Shown here: piece after piece, positions 1-5,633 of the stretch
How the letters are laid out: each line of letters opens with the position of its first letter
Numbering within the stretch: position 1 is the stretch's first letter
From: Vulcanimicrobiota bacterium
GTDB lineage: Bacteria; Vulcanimicrobiota; Vulcanimicrobiia; Vulcanimicrobiales; Vulcanimicrobiaceae
Assembly (NCBI GenBank): GCA_013043945.1
Contig: JABEUW010000176.1
Coordinates: 1-6,594, forward strand
Direction: 5' to 3'
DNA: 6,594 nt
Notes under the pieces: model-generated
Database searches by the model: none
Seen by the model: only the letters and a program-made list of their open reading frames with translations
Told to the model about the DNA's origin: nothing
Position numbers and translations under genes: made by a program

Positions 1-708
1 AAAGAGCTCCAGCAAGAGTTCGGTCTTCTTTTCCTGCGGCACCGAATAGATGCGTTGCGTCAACATCTCGATCGGCGGATGCTCCGCAGCGAGCTCGATT
101 CGAACTGGGTCGCGGAGAATTTCCCCAACGAGTACCGAGATCGCCGAAGGCAATGTCGCCGAGAAAAAGAGCGTCTGCCGTTGCGCGGGAAGCATGCGTA
201 GCAGGCGGCGGACCGAGGGAAGAAAGCCCATGTCGAGCATGCGATCGGCCTCGTCGAGCACGAACATTTCAATCGCATCGAGCCGTAGATCGCCGTTGTT
301 GAGATGGTCGAGCAGCCGCCCCGGAGTCGCGATGATGATCTCGGTCCCGGAGGCGAGCGCCGCGAGCTGTCGGCCAAAAGAAACGCCGCCGTAGATTGCG
401 GCGACGCGCAGCGTTGTGTGGCGTACCAATGCACCGAGATGCACGGAGATCTGCTCGGCGAGTTCGCGGGTCGGTGCGAGGGCGAGCGCGCGCGTGGTGC
501 CGCGCGGGCGATCGAGCAAACGCGCGATCAGCGGGAGGCCGAACGCCGCCGACTTTCCGCTCCCAGTCTGGGCACTGGCGAGGATATCGCGCCCGGCGAG
601 CGCGGGTGGAATCGCTTGCACCTGAATCGGCGTCGGTTCCGTAAAGTTCAGGTCGGCGACGGCGCGTAGCAACTCCGGCGGCAAGCCGAGTTCATCAAAG
701 GTTCGCAT
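1..708 (-). CDS. DEAD-box ATP-dependent RNA helicase (RhlE-like), C-terminal part outside window
   Basis: The 236 visible residues form the first RecA-like domain of a DEAD-box RNA helicase, an enzyme that uses ATP to unwind short RNA duplexes in ribosome assembly, mRNA decay or cold adaptation. Motifs appear in the correct order: Q motif (F22, then PTPIQ to Q29), Walker A AQTGSGKS (46-53, with Ser where Thr is more usual), PTRELA (79-84), GG (107-108), TPGR (128-131), DEAD (152-155) and SAT (183-185). The sequence then enters the linker to the second RecA domain and leaves the window without a stop. The ATG at 708 is the natural start because the Q motif begins only about 20 residues later, as in RhlE-type proteins. 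No clear Shine-Dalgarno is visible; a GAAAG lies 11 bases upstream. RhlE, DbpA and CsdA types are separated mainly by C-terminal tails, which are not visible, so the subfamily is tentative. Confidence 0.96.
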   Translation of the reverse strand, partial: MRTFDELGLPPELLRAVADLNFTEPTPIQVQAIPPALAGRDILASAQTGSGKSAAFGLPLIARLLDRPRGTTRALALAPTRELAEQISVHLGALVRHTTLRVAAIYGGVSFGRQLAALASGTEIIIATPGRLLDHLNNGDLRLDAIEMFVLDEADRMLDMGFLPSVRRLLRMLPAQRQTLFFSATLPSAISVLVGEILRDPVRIELAAEHPPIEMLTQRIYSVPQEKKTELLLELF

Positions 709-719
709 GAATATCAATA

Positions 720-760
720 CTTTCGAGCGTGCACAAAACGATCGCACGATATGTCGAAAG
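720..760 (-). promoter_or_regulatory. Nested inverted repeat in the helicase upstream region
   Basis: Arms 720-726 and 754-760 are perfectly complementary (CTTTCGA/TCGAAAG). Nested inside them are 728-732 and 744-748 (CGTGC/GCACG) around an 11-base loop. The element ends 11 bases before the helicase ATG, so if transcribed it would be a 5'-UTR hairpin whose 3' arm contains the only SD-like GAAAG. DEAD-box helicase mRNAs are sometimes controlled through structured leaders, but the role here is inferred. It could instead be an operator. Confidence 0.35.
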
Positions 761-810
761 CTCGGCGCGGGGGGAATTTCACCCAGCATGCCACAAGGGC
801 TCCCCTGCCG

Positions 811-1578
811 TCAAGCACTTTCGCCCGGAGGGTTCCGAGACGCAGTCATGGCCGCGCGGGCGTGCAGCCAATCGACGAGGATCCACGCGCCTGCGGCGAT
901 GCCGAAGTTCTCCGCAAACTCCGTCCAGTTCCCCGGCAGATGGGGTTGCGTGACGATCTGCGGTAACCAGACCGCGAGGCCGAAGATCACCAACATCGCA
1001 GTGAGTAGCTGCAGCGCGAGCAGGCGCAGGAACCCGGTGAGAATCGCAATTGCCGCAAGTGCGAACGCGATCGTCGTGAAGATCGTCCAGAACATCTGGC
1101 CGAGCGGCATCCATGCAGGCACGAGCGAGGCGGTGTATTGGAGGTAGGCGACCTGCGCGATTGCGTATGAGGCAACGCAGAGTCCGAAGAGCAACATCGT
1201 CCCGCGCACCAACCGTTCGTTCGGGATTGCGCCGGTGCGTTCGACCAAAATCAGCGCCCCCGAAATAATGCCGAGTACTTCGAAGATGCCGATCCAGGCG
1301 GCGGGATGCACGATGCTCCCCGGGATTTGGAGGAGTACGAAGACTCCCAACGCCACGGCGATCGCCGTCGCACCGAGACGCATCGTCGTGCGCAAGATCA
1401 CAAGCGTGCCGCCGACGATGTACGCGATCCCCAAACACACGAGAACGATCGTATGCAGCGTGCCGTCACCGAGAACGAGATGCTCTTCCGACGGCGTAAG
1501 ACGGTGCCAATAGAGTGCGGCGACGCCGAAGAGCAGCATCGAGAGCCCGAGCACACCGAAACCCCAGTCTTTTTTCAT
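811..1578 (-). CDS. DoxX-like multi-pass membrane protein with two tandem homologous halves
   Basis: This is a 255-residue integral membrane protein with about seven or eight hydrophobic segments and almost no soluble domain. The second half (about 125-236) has the look of DoxX-like proteins: a VPAW-P turn (153-157), a GQMFW segment (160-164), an A-A-I-A-I-L-T-G helix, then WLPQIV (204-209) and a W-TEFAEN-GI--GA-ILVD block (218-236). The first half ends in a similar block (W95 to E113), giving an internal repeat offset of about 123 residues. The start is ATG 1578, chosen because a GGAGGT ribosome binding site sits 7 bases upstream; the frame is open further upstream but that part looks non-coding and runs into the next gene. 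DoxX-family proteins are loosely linked to quinone or thiosulfate oxidation and oxidative stress, but no substrate can be assigned here. It follows the nucleotidyltransferase gene on the same strand after 175 bases and probably has its own promoter. Confidence 0.82.
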   Translation of the reverse strand: MKKDWGFGVLGLSMLLFGVAALYWHRLTPSEEHLVLGDGTLHTIVLVCLGIAYIVGGTLVILRTTMRLGATAIAVALGVFVLLQIPGSIVHPAAWIGIFEVLGIISGALILVERTGAIPNERLVRGTMLLFGLCVASYAIAQVAYLQYTASLVPAWMPLGQMFWTIFTTIAFALAAIAILTGFLRLLALQLLTAMLVIFGLAVWLPQIVTQPHLPGNWTEFAENFGIAAGAWILVDWLHARAAMTASRNPPGESA

Positions 1579-1753
1579 CGCACGGACCTCCACGGCTTCG
1601 GGTCGCGCCCGGCAACTCGACCGCGACCGAGAGCCTTCCGGTTCCGTTGTCGGCACCGCTCGGGAGTCCTGTGCGTGGGGGTGCATTCCGAGGAGTTCGT
1701 GACTCCGTTCCGCATCGCGCCACCCGATCGCGGAAGGAGCTAGCGCTCTGCCA
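1579..1753 (-). other. Intergenic spacer between nucleotidyltransferase and DoxX-like genes
   Basis: This 175-base stretch must carry the end of the upstream transcript and probably the promoter of the DoxX-like gene. A small inverted repeat, GGAGT/ACTCC (1692-1696 and 1702-1706, 5-base loop), lies in it but has no T-tract, so it is not a convincing intrinsic terminator. I see no clear -35/-10 pair. The long open frame running through here has no homology I recognise. Confidence 0.4.
1586..1591 (-). promoter_or_regulatory. Strong ribosome binding site deciding the DoxX-like start
   Basis: On the minus strand this reads GGAGGT, followed by a 7-base spacer and then ATG AAA AAA. It is the best Shine-Dalgarno match in the window and selects the 1578 start over the longer open frame reaching 1785. 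Confidence 0.8.
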
Positions 1754-2479
1754 CTAACTATCGAGCTTCGGGTGGCGCCTCGCATCGAGCTGAAGCTGCG
1801 ATAGAATCGCTACCGCGATTTGGGCGGCCTCATCTGAAACCGCCGCCCACGAGCGCCAGCGCTCGCTGAGACCGCGGTACTGCGATAGGTCGCCGTCCTC
1901 CAAGTCAAACGGCTTCGGTTCCGCCATCTGTCGCGCGAGCTGTAGCAGGACCGATGCACCCGACTCCTGTGGGTACAGCGCATCGAGCGATTGCAACGCA
2001 ACTTGGGTCGTCTGCGCGCCAAGCTTGTCGGCGAGCGCGACGGTATCGAGATAGTCTCGCGTCGCATTACGACTCACCACCAGCCACGCCTTAATTCGCA
2101 ACATTTCAGGAAGCGTCGGAACCGTGATTATCCCAAACGAACCCGCGACCGTCGTCGTTTCCAGCGGCGCCGAGCGCCTGAGCTGGCGTATCCCGGTGTC
2201 GACGCCTTCGAAGCGCCCGAGTATCAGCACCGGCGGGCGCAGGCGATTGGTCGTCCACCCGGCGACTTCTTCGAGGTCGCTCAGAACGCGTTCGAAACGC
2301 GGTTTGAGCTCGGCTAGTACGTGATCGTCGTCTGCCGAAAATCGGTGCTTCGCGTAGAGGGCGGCCGCCGAGCCGCCAACCAGAATGGCGTCCGGCACGA
2401 TCCGCTGCACCGCTGCGGCAGCCGAAAGCACGCGCTCCCAGTCACCTTCGGAGTCAACGATCTTCAAGCGATCGGTCAC
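1754..2479 (-). CDS. AbiEii-like nucleotidyltransferase (putative toxin of a two-gene module)
   Basis: This 241-residue protein belongs to the nucleotidyltransferase fold related to AbiEii/MenA toxins. The nucleotide-binding motif is LVGGSAAALY (33-42), followed by R46 and S-A-D-D-D (48-52), which supply the S-x-D-x-D metal-binding carboxylates, and D94 in GVDTG as a likely third carboxylate. Further on, K130 and the R-D-Y-L-D segment (141-145) match the K...R/KD..D signature of AbiEii proteins. Known relatives act as type IV toxins that transfer nucleotides, for example to tRNA acceptor ends. The rest of the chain is mostly helical. The start is GTG 2479, overlapping the stop of the upstream small gene by four bases (GTGA), which implies translational coupling. 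No good Shine-Dalgarno precedes it. The catalytic set looks intact. It could instead be a non-toxic nucleotidyltransferase that modifies an unknown RNA or protein. Confidence 0.82.
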   Translation of the reverse strand: MTDRLKIVDSEGDWERVLSAAAAVQRIVPDAILVGGSAAALYAKHRFSADDDHVLAELKPRFERVLSDLEEVAGWTTNRLRPPVLILGRFEGVDTGIRQLRRSAPLETTTVAGSFGIITVPTLPEMLRIKAWLVVSRNATRDYLDTVALADKLGAQTTQVALQSLDALYPQESGASVLLQLARQMAEPKPFDLEDGDLSQYRGLSERWRSWAAVSDEAAQIAVAILSQLQLDARRHPKLDS

Positions 2480-2700
2480 AGTGCGTCATTATATAAAGAC
2501 TGTACGTAGCGCGCCCAGAGATTGGATGTCCCGTACATATGGTGACTTCTGCACAGATGCAGCACCTTGCGCGCAACGTCTCGATCGGTCGCGACAAGGT
2601 CGCGTAACCAAAGCCAATCAGCAACCTCGCCGCGATCGAGCACGTCGTCGAGCGCTGCTAGCGATGTTCCGTTGGTTCCCGTGAGATGACGGTGCAACAC
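2476..2700 (-). CDS. Small partner protein of the nucleotidyltransferase (putative antitoxin)
   Basis: This 74-residue soluble protein is encoded directly upstream of, and overlapping, the AbiEii-like gene. It has no membrane segment or signal peptide. A conserved-looking core runs from an LDDVLDRGE segment (17-25) through D28/W29 to MYGTSNLW (55-62). I recall small proteins with similar core wording (L-LDRGD--DW ... YGTS-LW) beside GGS-type nucleotidyltransferases, but I cannot name a domain. It is not the winged-helix AbiEi antitoxin; it is far too short. Order (small gene first), coupling and shared promoter suggest it is the antitoxin, by inference. The start is taken as GTG 2700 because it falls where transcription should begin (see the promoter at 2707-2715). 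TTG 2697 is an alternative, and the only internal ATG is too late. Confidence 0.7.
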   Translation of the reverse strand: MLHRHLTGTNGTSLAALDDVLDRGEVADWLWLRDLVATDRDVARKVLHLCRSHHMYGTSNLWARYVQSLYNDAL

Positions 2701-2706
2701 GAGCCC

Positions 2707-2715
2707 AGTATACCA
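2707..2715 (-). promoter_or_regulatory. Extended -10 promoter placed for leaderless transcription of the two-gene module
   Basis: The minus strand reads TGGTATACT, an extended -10 element (TGn plus TATACT, five of six matches to TATAAT). Six bases (GGGCTC) separate it from the GTG at 2700, so transcription would begin at or next to the start codon, giving a leaderless or nearly leaderless mRNA. No good -35 is visible at 17 bases, which an extended -10 can tolerate. Confidence 0.5.
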
Positions 2716-2753
2716 TAGCCGACCTTTAGCGGAGCGCTCACTTGAAGCCGACC

Positions 2754-2770
2754 CGGTGCGGTCGACACCG
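2754..2770 (-). terminator. Weak hairpin downstream of the exported-protein gene
   Basis: CGGTG (2754-2758) and CACCG (2766-2770) can form a 5-bp GC-rich stem with a 7-base loop just past the TAA at 2776. There is no U-tract, so intrinsic termination is doubtful. It is the only stem-loop of note in the 75 bases between this gene and the next. Confidence 0.2.
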
Positions 2771-2775
2771 TCCGC

Positions 2776-2880
2776 TTAATGCGGCGCCGGCGACCCGTCG
2801 GACCACGCCGGCACCGGAACCATGATCAACGTCGAAAAATAGGGACCGCGATCGTCGGCGAATTTTTTAAATTCGGCACC
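2776..2880 (-). pseudogene. Displaced C-terminal tail of the exported protein (-1 frame)
   Basis: In the frame one base back from the main gene, these 34 codons plus TAA encode a tail that starts GAEFKKFADD and includes the core STLIMVPVPAWSDG before ending SPAPH. This completes the exported protein in a way the annotated end does not. The frame change maps to, or just after, a GGG run at 2879-2881 (minus-strand TGGGTG). One extra G there would read W-G-A-E-F and continue into this tail. Confidence 0.7.
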
Positions 2881-3410
2881 CAATTCCCGATTTGATCGCG
2901 TGGAATGAAAAACATTATATGCGGATACCACGGTCCATGGGCATGGTTCAGGTAGCCCATCCTCGAGAGCATAAAGCCGAATGCACCCGGCTCGGGCGGC
3001 TTAAACATACGATCGGCGAACGCGACCTTCGTTCGTTCTTCCATCTGCTGCCGCGTGAGCCCGCCCAGCGCCCATTTCGCTTCCTGAAGTAGTTGCGGAA
3101 TCTCGGTCCGCGTAGCGGGCGGATTGTAACAATCGGGGCCGCGCTCTTTCGGGTTCCAAAACTCGGTATCGTTAAATGGCGCCGTCACGAAGCCGCGGCG
3201 CGTCAGCACGAGCACCGTCGCGTGGGCGGCGATCGACGGCGGAGCGGCGCTCCGCGCCAAGGCAATTTCAGCTCGACGACTGGGCATGAGGTATGGGGCG
3301 ATCGGGCCTCTCGCCTGCAGCCCTTCGCTCGTAGCGGCTCGCGCCATCGCCGGCAGCGCGGCCGTAGCTAGCAGCATAATGAGCCCTCGGCGCAATCGAA
3401 CATTTTTCAT
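2826..3410 (-). CDS. Exported protein of unknown function, frameshifted near the C-terminus
   Basis: The open frame gives 194 residues, starting at ATG 3410 (GTG 3443 is possible but would spoil the signal peptide). Residues 1-25 are a classical Sec signal: basic MKNVRLRR, a hydrophobic core, and A-R-A cleavage at about 25/26, so the protein is probably periplasmic or secreted. The mature part has one Cys (C94), an EFWNPKERGP block (83-92), FGFMLSRMGYLN (144-155) and GPWYPHIMFF (159-168). These resemble a family of uncharacterised secreted proteins from soil bacteria that I recall but cannot name. After W177 the reading frame yields an unrelated 17-residue end (VPNLKNS...), while the -1 frame gives a sensible conserved tail (see 2776-2880). 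With one base restored the protein would be 211 residues. A recalled family segment between about residues 73 and 76 also seems missing; that point rests on memory alone. It is divergent from the sensor gene. Confidence 0.72.
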   Translation of the reverse strand: MKNVRLRRGLIMLLATAALPAMARAATSEGLQARGPIAPYLMPSRRAEIALARSAAPPSIAAHATVLVLTRRGFVTAPFNDTEFWNPKERGPDCYNPPATRTEIPQLLQEAKWALGGLTRQQMEERTKVAFADRMFKPPEPGAFGFMLSRMGYLNHAHGPWYPHIMFFIPRDQIGNWVPNLKNSPTIAVPIFRR

Positions 3411-3464
3411 GCGATCGTACCCCCATCTTACCGCCCTATTCACGCCGACGCCGGCGGTATCCGT

Positions 3465-3496
3465 CCCCCGTCCCTACATCGTTATCAGGGCGGGGG
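3465..3496. repeat. GC-rich inverted repeat in the divergent promoter region
   Basis: The left arm CCCCCGTCC pairs with GGGCGGGGG through about nine pairs including one T-G wobble, around a loop at about 3475-3486. Its place between two divergent genes would suit an operator or a leader structure. No function can be assigned. Confidence 0.4.
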
Positions 3497-3604
3497 CTGC
3501 CGCCGTGCTCCCCGCGCATATTTTTGCCTTGCGCGGCGCTCCGCCGCCAGGACAGCCGACATTCTGGGGCCAACGAAATTGCCCATATGAAGAACACCGG
3601 CTTC

Positions 3605-3610
3605 AGGTGA
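3605..3610 (+). promoter_or_regulatory. Ribosome binding site deciding the sensor start
   Basis: AGGTGA lies 5 bases before ATG 3616 and fixes the start there. The frame is open back to 3286, but that upstream part is antisense to the exported-protein gene. The in-frame GTG at 3607 overlaps this site and lacks its own SD. Confidence 0.6.
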
Positions 3611-3615
3611 AGCGC

Positions 3616-5343
3616 ATGCGCACCGTGTCGCAAGTCTTCGTCGGTCTGCTGATCGCGATTGCCCTTGCCTTCACCGTCGCATCGCTAGCCAACATCGCGG
3701 ACGCCGGCGACTTCGGCTTCAGCCTGCAACCTGGACGTGCCGGCGATCGGATAGCGAGCGTTACGCCTGGCTCTCCCGCGGCAAAGGCTGGCCTGCGGCC
3801 CGGCGATTCAATCGACATCCAGCGAACACTCGCTGCCCGCGTCATGGTTGTTGCACCGCGCCCGGGCGATCGTTTGATCGTGCACCTCAATCGGCCCGAC
3901 GGCCCGCTCGTCGCACTTACGGCTACAGCGTCGCCGCCCGCACCGATAGGGCTGCTCGTGATCGTCACGCTGACGCGCTTCGCATTTCTCCTGATCGCCG
4001 GCATCGTGGCGTGGCGACGAGGCAACGATCCGGCCGCTCGTGCACTGGCGCTATTCTTGGCCGCATACGGTGCCGGGATCGGTATCGATTTACACGTCGT
4101 TCCCGATCCGAACCTACGATTCGTGCCGTTCGTTCTCGTCGAATCGCTGTTCGCACTCGGTGCCGCCTCGGCGCTCGCCTTCGCGTGTTCCTTTCCACCG
4201 CCTCCACCAGCCGGCGTTCGGGAACGTCTCGCGCGTGCGACACCGGCCATCGGGGCGATCGGCGTGTTGCTTGCGTTCGCGCATCTGTTCAGCGCCTTTA
4301 TTTTTGGAAATCCCGGCATCGCGCGCCTGCTCTTAATCACCTATGTCGTGTGGTACGCTGCCGTCTTGCTGGTTGCGCTTGGCGCATTCATCGCATCCTA
4401 TCGTACCGCGAGCGGCGCAGAGCGCGTGCGCATGTGGTGGATTCTCATGACGTTCGGGATTGGCTTCTCGGGTGTAATTGTTATTCTCATCTCGGGCGCC
4501 GTTGGGTTCTCGCAGCAGTGGGCCGGATATTTTGGCTTCACCACGTTGTTCATCCCCGTCGGCCTTGGGTACACGATACTGCGCCATCGCATCCTCGATA
4601 TCGGCTTCGTTGTCAATCGCGCCGTCGTCTATACCGGTGTCTCATTCGTGGTCGTCGGGTTGTTTATCACGTTCGAATGGCTTCTCGGACATCTCGTCGA
4701 CCGGGGCAGCAGCACGTCGGTTACGTTGCAACTCGGCGGCGCCCTCGTGCTGGGGCTATCGGTGCGTTTCATTCACAGTCGCGTCGACCGATACGTCGAC
4801 GACGTCTTCTTCCGCGAACGGCATGCAGCCGAAGCTGCGGTTCGCCGTTTCGCACGCGAAACGGCGCTCATCACGACGCCTGGGGAACTCGTGCGCAAGA
4901 CCGTCGAGATCGCGCAGTCGCGGATGCGCCTCTCGGCTTGCGCTTTCTACGCGCGACAGGGTGAAGCGTACGTTGCGATGCATTCGACATTTGCGGGCGC
5001 AACCGCCGTCGACGAGAACGATTATGCGATTCTCGAAATGCGCACGTGGCACACTGCGGTGGACCCGCACGACCAAAATTCCGCGCTCGCCGGCGAACTG
5101 GCCTTCCCGATGATGGTGCGCGGCGAGCTCGCGGGCTTCTTGCTCTGCGGCGAAAAAGAGACGCGCGAAGCCTTCGCACCCGACGAACGCGACGCGCTCG
5201 GTGTTCTCGCACGCGACGCGGGCATCGCACTCGACTCCCTGCGTGTCCGCATCGTCGAGCGCGAACTCACGTCTCTCGCCGCAGAAGCCGACCTGCCGAA
5301 CGACCTGCGAGCCCGCCTAAGCGCCCTTCTCGACCGCCGATGA
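3616..5343 (+). CDS. Membrane sensor: PDZ-like domain, multi-TM region and GAF domain, no kinase
   Basis: This 575-residue protein has the front end of a membrane histidine kinase. TM1 spans about 7-27. A PDZ-like domain follows (about 33-105), with the typical core GSPAAKAGLRPGD (52-64). Then come about nine hydrophobic segments (111-133, 141-160, 169-192, 209-230, 238-261, 273-297, 303-321, 337-358, 368-384). RHRILDIGFVVNRAVVY (323-339) and the linker RVDRYVDDVFFRERHAAE (389-406) match the conserved phrases joining 7TM regions to GAF and kinase parts in known sensors. Residues from about 405 to 545 form a GAF-like domain with VDENDYAILEMR (465-476) and ELAFPMMVRGELAGFLLCG (494-512). The chain then ends after a short helix, with no phospho-acceptor His box or ATPase. 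It could act through a separate partner, or be a stress or ligand sensor that changes membrane or GAF interactions. No response regulator or kinase gene is adjacent. Confidence 0.85.
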   Translation: MRTVSQVFVGLLIAIALAFTVASLANIADAGDFGFSLQPGRAGDRIASVTPGSPAAKAGLRPGDSIDIQRTLAARVMVVAPRPGDRLIVHLNRPDGPLVALTATASPPAPIGLLVIVTLTRFAFLLIAGIVAWRRGNDPAARALALFLAAYGAGIGIDLHVVPDPNLRFVPFVLVESLFALGAASALAFACSFPPPPPAGVRERLARATPAIGAIGVLLAFAHLFSAFIFGNPGIARLLLITYVVWYAAVLLVALGAFIASYRTASGAERVRMWWILMTFGIGFSGVIVILISGAVGFSQQWAGYFGFTTLFIPVGLGYTILRHRILDIGFVVNRAVVYTGVSFVVVGLFITFEWLLGHLVDRGSSTSVTLQLGGALVLGLSVRFIHSRVDRYVDDVFFRERHAAEAAVRRFARETALITTPGELVRKTVEIAQSRMRLSACAFYARQGEAYVAMHSTFAGATAVDENDYAILEMRTWHTAVDPHDQNSALAGELAFPMMVRGELAGFLLCGEKETREAFAPDERDALGVLARDAGIALDSLRVRIVERELTSLAAEADLPNDLRARLSALLDRR

Positions 5344-5388
5344 AGAGCGGCGCAAGCCTGACGCCAGTCCTTATTCATTTTACTACAC

Positions 5389-5547
5389 GTGCACGGCATT
5401 CGGTCGGCGCGCAATTGCATCACCGGCATCTCCGACGACGTGACCGATCTGGCTCGCGCTGGTTCGGCATCGCGACTGGCGGGCTGCGAGCAGTTGCACG
5501 CGCTGCTGCCTGTCAAGAGCATTCGTAACGCCATGCATCTCTCGTAG
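5389..5547 (+). other. Possible small ORF or decayed coding remnant
   Basis: From GTG 5389 to TAG 5547 there are 52 codons whose GC content by codon position (about 63, 52 and 79% by my hand count) is typical of coding DNA in this window. The same frame continues for 18 more codons after the TAG to a TGA at 5604. There is no ribosome binding site and no family I recognise. The opposite strand is also open in the same triplet register (5383-5607), so a minus-strand small gene is an alternative. It is most likely a relic or chance. Confidence 0.22.
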
Positions 5548-5592
5548 GTACTCGGGACGAATCCGGATTACACCGCGAGGCCTCTCCGCAGG

Positions 5593-5613
5593 GCCGGAAA
5601 TTGACAATTCGGC
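5593..5613 (+). promoter_or_regulatory. Imperfect inverted repeat upstream of the CPBP gene
   Basis: GCCGGAAATTG faces ACAATTCGGC; the arms agree except for two extra bases in the left one. It lies about 20 bases before ATG 5634, where an operator or a leader hairpin could act. Function is unproven. Confidence 0.2.
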
Positions 5614-5620
5614 GCCGAAC

Positions 5621-5624
5621 GAGG
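5621..5624 (+). promoter_or_regulatory. Ribosome binding site of the CPBP protease gene
   Basis: GAGG with a 9-base spacer precedes ATG 5634 and supports this start over the in-frame TTG at 5601, whose extra 11 residues (arginine-rich) do not look like a family N-terminus. Confidence 0.5.
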
Positions 5625-5633
5625 CCGCACAAA

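Larger units (their letters stand above)
3411..3615. other. Divergent intergenic region with GC-rich hairpins
   Basis: This 205-base spacer separates the minus-strand exported-protein gene from the plus-strand sensor gene and should contain both promoters, though I see no convincing -35/-10 pair. It holds two GC-rich inverted repeats: CCCCCGTCC with GGGCGGGGG (arms about 3465-3474 and 3487-3496, 12-base loop, one G-U pair), and GCGGCG-CTC-CGCCGC (3533-3547, perfect 6-bp stem). Neither has a T-tract. A 7-codon open frame (ATG 3587 to TGA 3610) ends five bases before the sensor start. Confidence 0.5.
5344..5633. other. Intergenic spacer between sensor and CPBP protease
   Basis: This 290-base region holds a coding-like remnant (5389-5547), an imperfect inverted repeat near the protease start (5593-5613) and the protease ribosome binding site. 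I see no convincing terminator for the sensor gene. A TTGACA at 5601-5606 is not followed by a -10 at the right distance. Confidence 0.4.

Noticed and set aside
1579..1785. 69-residue N-terminal extension of the DoxX-like frame
   Set aside because: It would overlap the nucleotidyltransferase stop and is charged and repetitive, whereas a GGAGGT site precedes ATG 1578 at ideal spacing.
3286..3615. N-terminal extension of the sensor frame
   Set aside because: This part is antisense to the exported protein's signal peptide and the divergent spacer; TM1 and the AGGTGA site both point to ATG 3616.
3603..4340. Open minus-strand frame opposite the first part of the sensor
   Set aside because: It is antisense to motif-bearing sequence and has low-complexity Arg/Ala/Ser composition with no domain.
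4011..4964. Long arginine-rich open frame overlapping the sensor gene on the same strand
   Set aside because: It is a +1-frame shadow of the sensor, extremely rich in Arg with no domain, and the sensor frame is fully supported by PDZ, TM and GAF motifs.
5022..5534. Minus-strand frame of 170 codons spanning the sensor end and the spacer
   Set aside because: It is antisense to the GAF-domain coding region, rich in Arg and Ser, with no recognisable family or ribosome binding site.
5601..5629. TTGACA as a -35 box for the CPBP gene
   Set aside because: At 16-18 bases downstream the sequence is GC-rich with nothing like TATAAT, and the site would leave almost no leader before the ribosome binding site.
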